DNA of 5,704 nucleotides from CAYTSW01 sp964440605 (GTDB lineage Bacteria; Planctomycetota; Phycisphaerae; Phycisphaerales; UBA1924). This document shows positions 4,997 to 5,704 of the stretch, one piece after another. The notes under the pieces were generated by a model that was not told where the DNA came from, did no database searches, and saw nothing but the letters and a program-made list of their open reading frames with translations. The stretch's first letter is position 1; every line of letters begins with the position of its first letter. The DNA lies in the NCBI GenBank assembly GCA_964440605.1, contig CAYTSW010000168.1, forward strand, positions 1-5,704, written 5' to 3'. The position numbers and the translations under genes were made by a program.

Positions 4997-5704
4997 TCAC
5001 GACTTGCGGGCCCAGCCTTCCTCGCGTTCGCGTTCGCCGGGGAGGAGGAAGCGGTCGCCGGCGGGGGTGCGGGCGTCGAAGCGGGCGCCGGACGATCGCA
5101 AGCGGGCGAGTTGGCGTTCGCCGATGCGGGTGAGCAGGGTGACCGAGCCGTTGTCGTAGACGCGGTCGAGCACCTCGGCGCGTTTCTCGATGGTGTCCAC
5201 CGCCTTGCCCTCGGAGAGGGGGAGCGTCACGCGCAGCTCACGCACGGGGCCTCGGGCGGCGGCGCGGACACGGTCGTACAGCTCGTCCTGGCCCACGCCC
5301 TTGGGGTCCTTCGCGCACAGGGGGATCGCGCCGGGGTAACGCTGCGTCCAGACGAGCAGGGGCGCGTTGTCGCGCAGCGCGTCGGCCTTGTTGAGCAGGA
5401 GCAGTCGCTCGGGGCGATCGGCCTCGGGCAGCTTGCGCTCGTCGAAGAGCTCGTCGAGCGTGGACTGTACGGTGTGATAGTGCAGCTCGGCTGCGGGATC
5501 GGCGACGTCGAGGACGATCAGCAGCAGGTCGGCGCTGGTCGCCTCTTCGAGGGTGGCCTTGAAGGAGGCGATGAGGTGGTGGGGCAGGTCGCGGATGAAG
5601 CCGACGGTGTCCGAGAGCATGACGGACTCGCCGCCGCCGAGGTTCCACTCGCGGGTGCGGGTCATGAGGGTGGCGAAGAGCTGGTCGTTGGCGAAGGCGC
5701 CGCC
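4997..5704 (-). CDS. hflX: GTPase HflX, C-terminal part; 5' end beyond window
   Basis: HflX is a ribosome-associated GTPase that binds the 50S subunit and splits stalled 70S ribosomes, notably under heat or antibiotic stress; it acts in the cytoplasm. The 235 visible residues are the C-terminal half or slightly more of a protein usually about 400-450 long. The N-terminal domain and the G1 P-loop lie outside the right edge. Visible motifs are the G2-region segment LFATL (9-13), G3 DTVGF (32-36) followed by the HflX-typical IRDLPHHL and the ATLEEA segment, and G4 NKAD (105-108). The G5 region reads CAK at 130-132 where the more usual form is SAK. The C-terminal domain includes the segment YDNGSVTLLTRIGERQLARL. 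The open frame continues to the last base of the window, so the ATG at 5665 is internal and not the start. The stop is TGA at 4997-4999. The next gene downstream is tRNA-Thr, 148 bp away. Confidence 0.95.
   Translation of the reverse strand, partial: GGAFANDQLFATLMTRTREWNLGGGESVMLSDTVGFIRDLPHHLIASFKATLEEATSADLLLIVLDVADPAAELHYHTVQSTLDELFDERKLPEADRPERLLLLNKADALRDNAPLLVWTQRYPGAIPLCAKDPKGVGQDELYDRVRAAARGPVRELRVTLPLSEGKAVDTIEKRAEVLDRVYDNGSVTLLTRIGERQLARLRSSGARFDARTPAGDRFLLPGEREREEGWARKS

Overview
The window is a stretch of GC-rich bacterial chromosome from a draft or metagenome assembly, interrupted by a run of exactly 100 N. Codons strongly prefer G or C at the third position. Gene content is mostly ordinary housekeeping and metabolic genes. 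A high-GC lineage such as Planctomycetota (Phycisphaerae-like) would fit, but this is a guess from overall impression; nothing in the window fixes the taxon.

Layout from left to right. (1) A minus-strand Old Yellow Enzyme family reductase (NemA-like) occupies 1-1003 and runs off the left edge at its C-terminus. (2) A 40-bp divergent promoter region separates it from a plus-strand pair: ogt, a methylated-DNA-protein cysteine methyltransferase (1044-1592), followed almost at once by a DUF427 protein (1603-2076, or overlapping ogt if it starts at 1576). (3) A 397-bp convergent intergenic region (2077-2473) has no gene. It holds a tandem array of about 113-bp units, each carrying an 89-bp imperfect palindrome, and is broken by the N gap. 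(4) A full-length minus-strand GH31 alpha-glucosidase-type glycoside hydrolase occupies 2474-4642. (5) A minus-strand tRNA-Thr(CGU) lies at 4776-4848. (6) The C-terminal part of the ribosome-splitting GTPase HflX lies on the minus strand from 4997 to the right edge.

Functional links are loose. The reductase and the alkyltransferase share one short divergent control region. Together they could deal with electrophilic or alkylating compounds: the reductase reduces activated alkenes and the alkyltransferase repairs O-alkylated DNA bases. This is inferred from adjacency. hflX, the tRNA and the GH31 gene point the same way, but their spacing suggests separate transcription units.

The one feature not explained by known gene families is the palindromic repeat array between the convergent 3' ends. 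It is the best candidate for something undescribed, most plausibly a REP/BIME-like or MITE-like repeat family or a bidirectional termination or RNA-stabilising structure. I see no clear evidence of a new multi-gene system.
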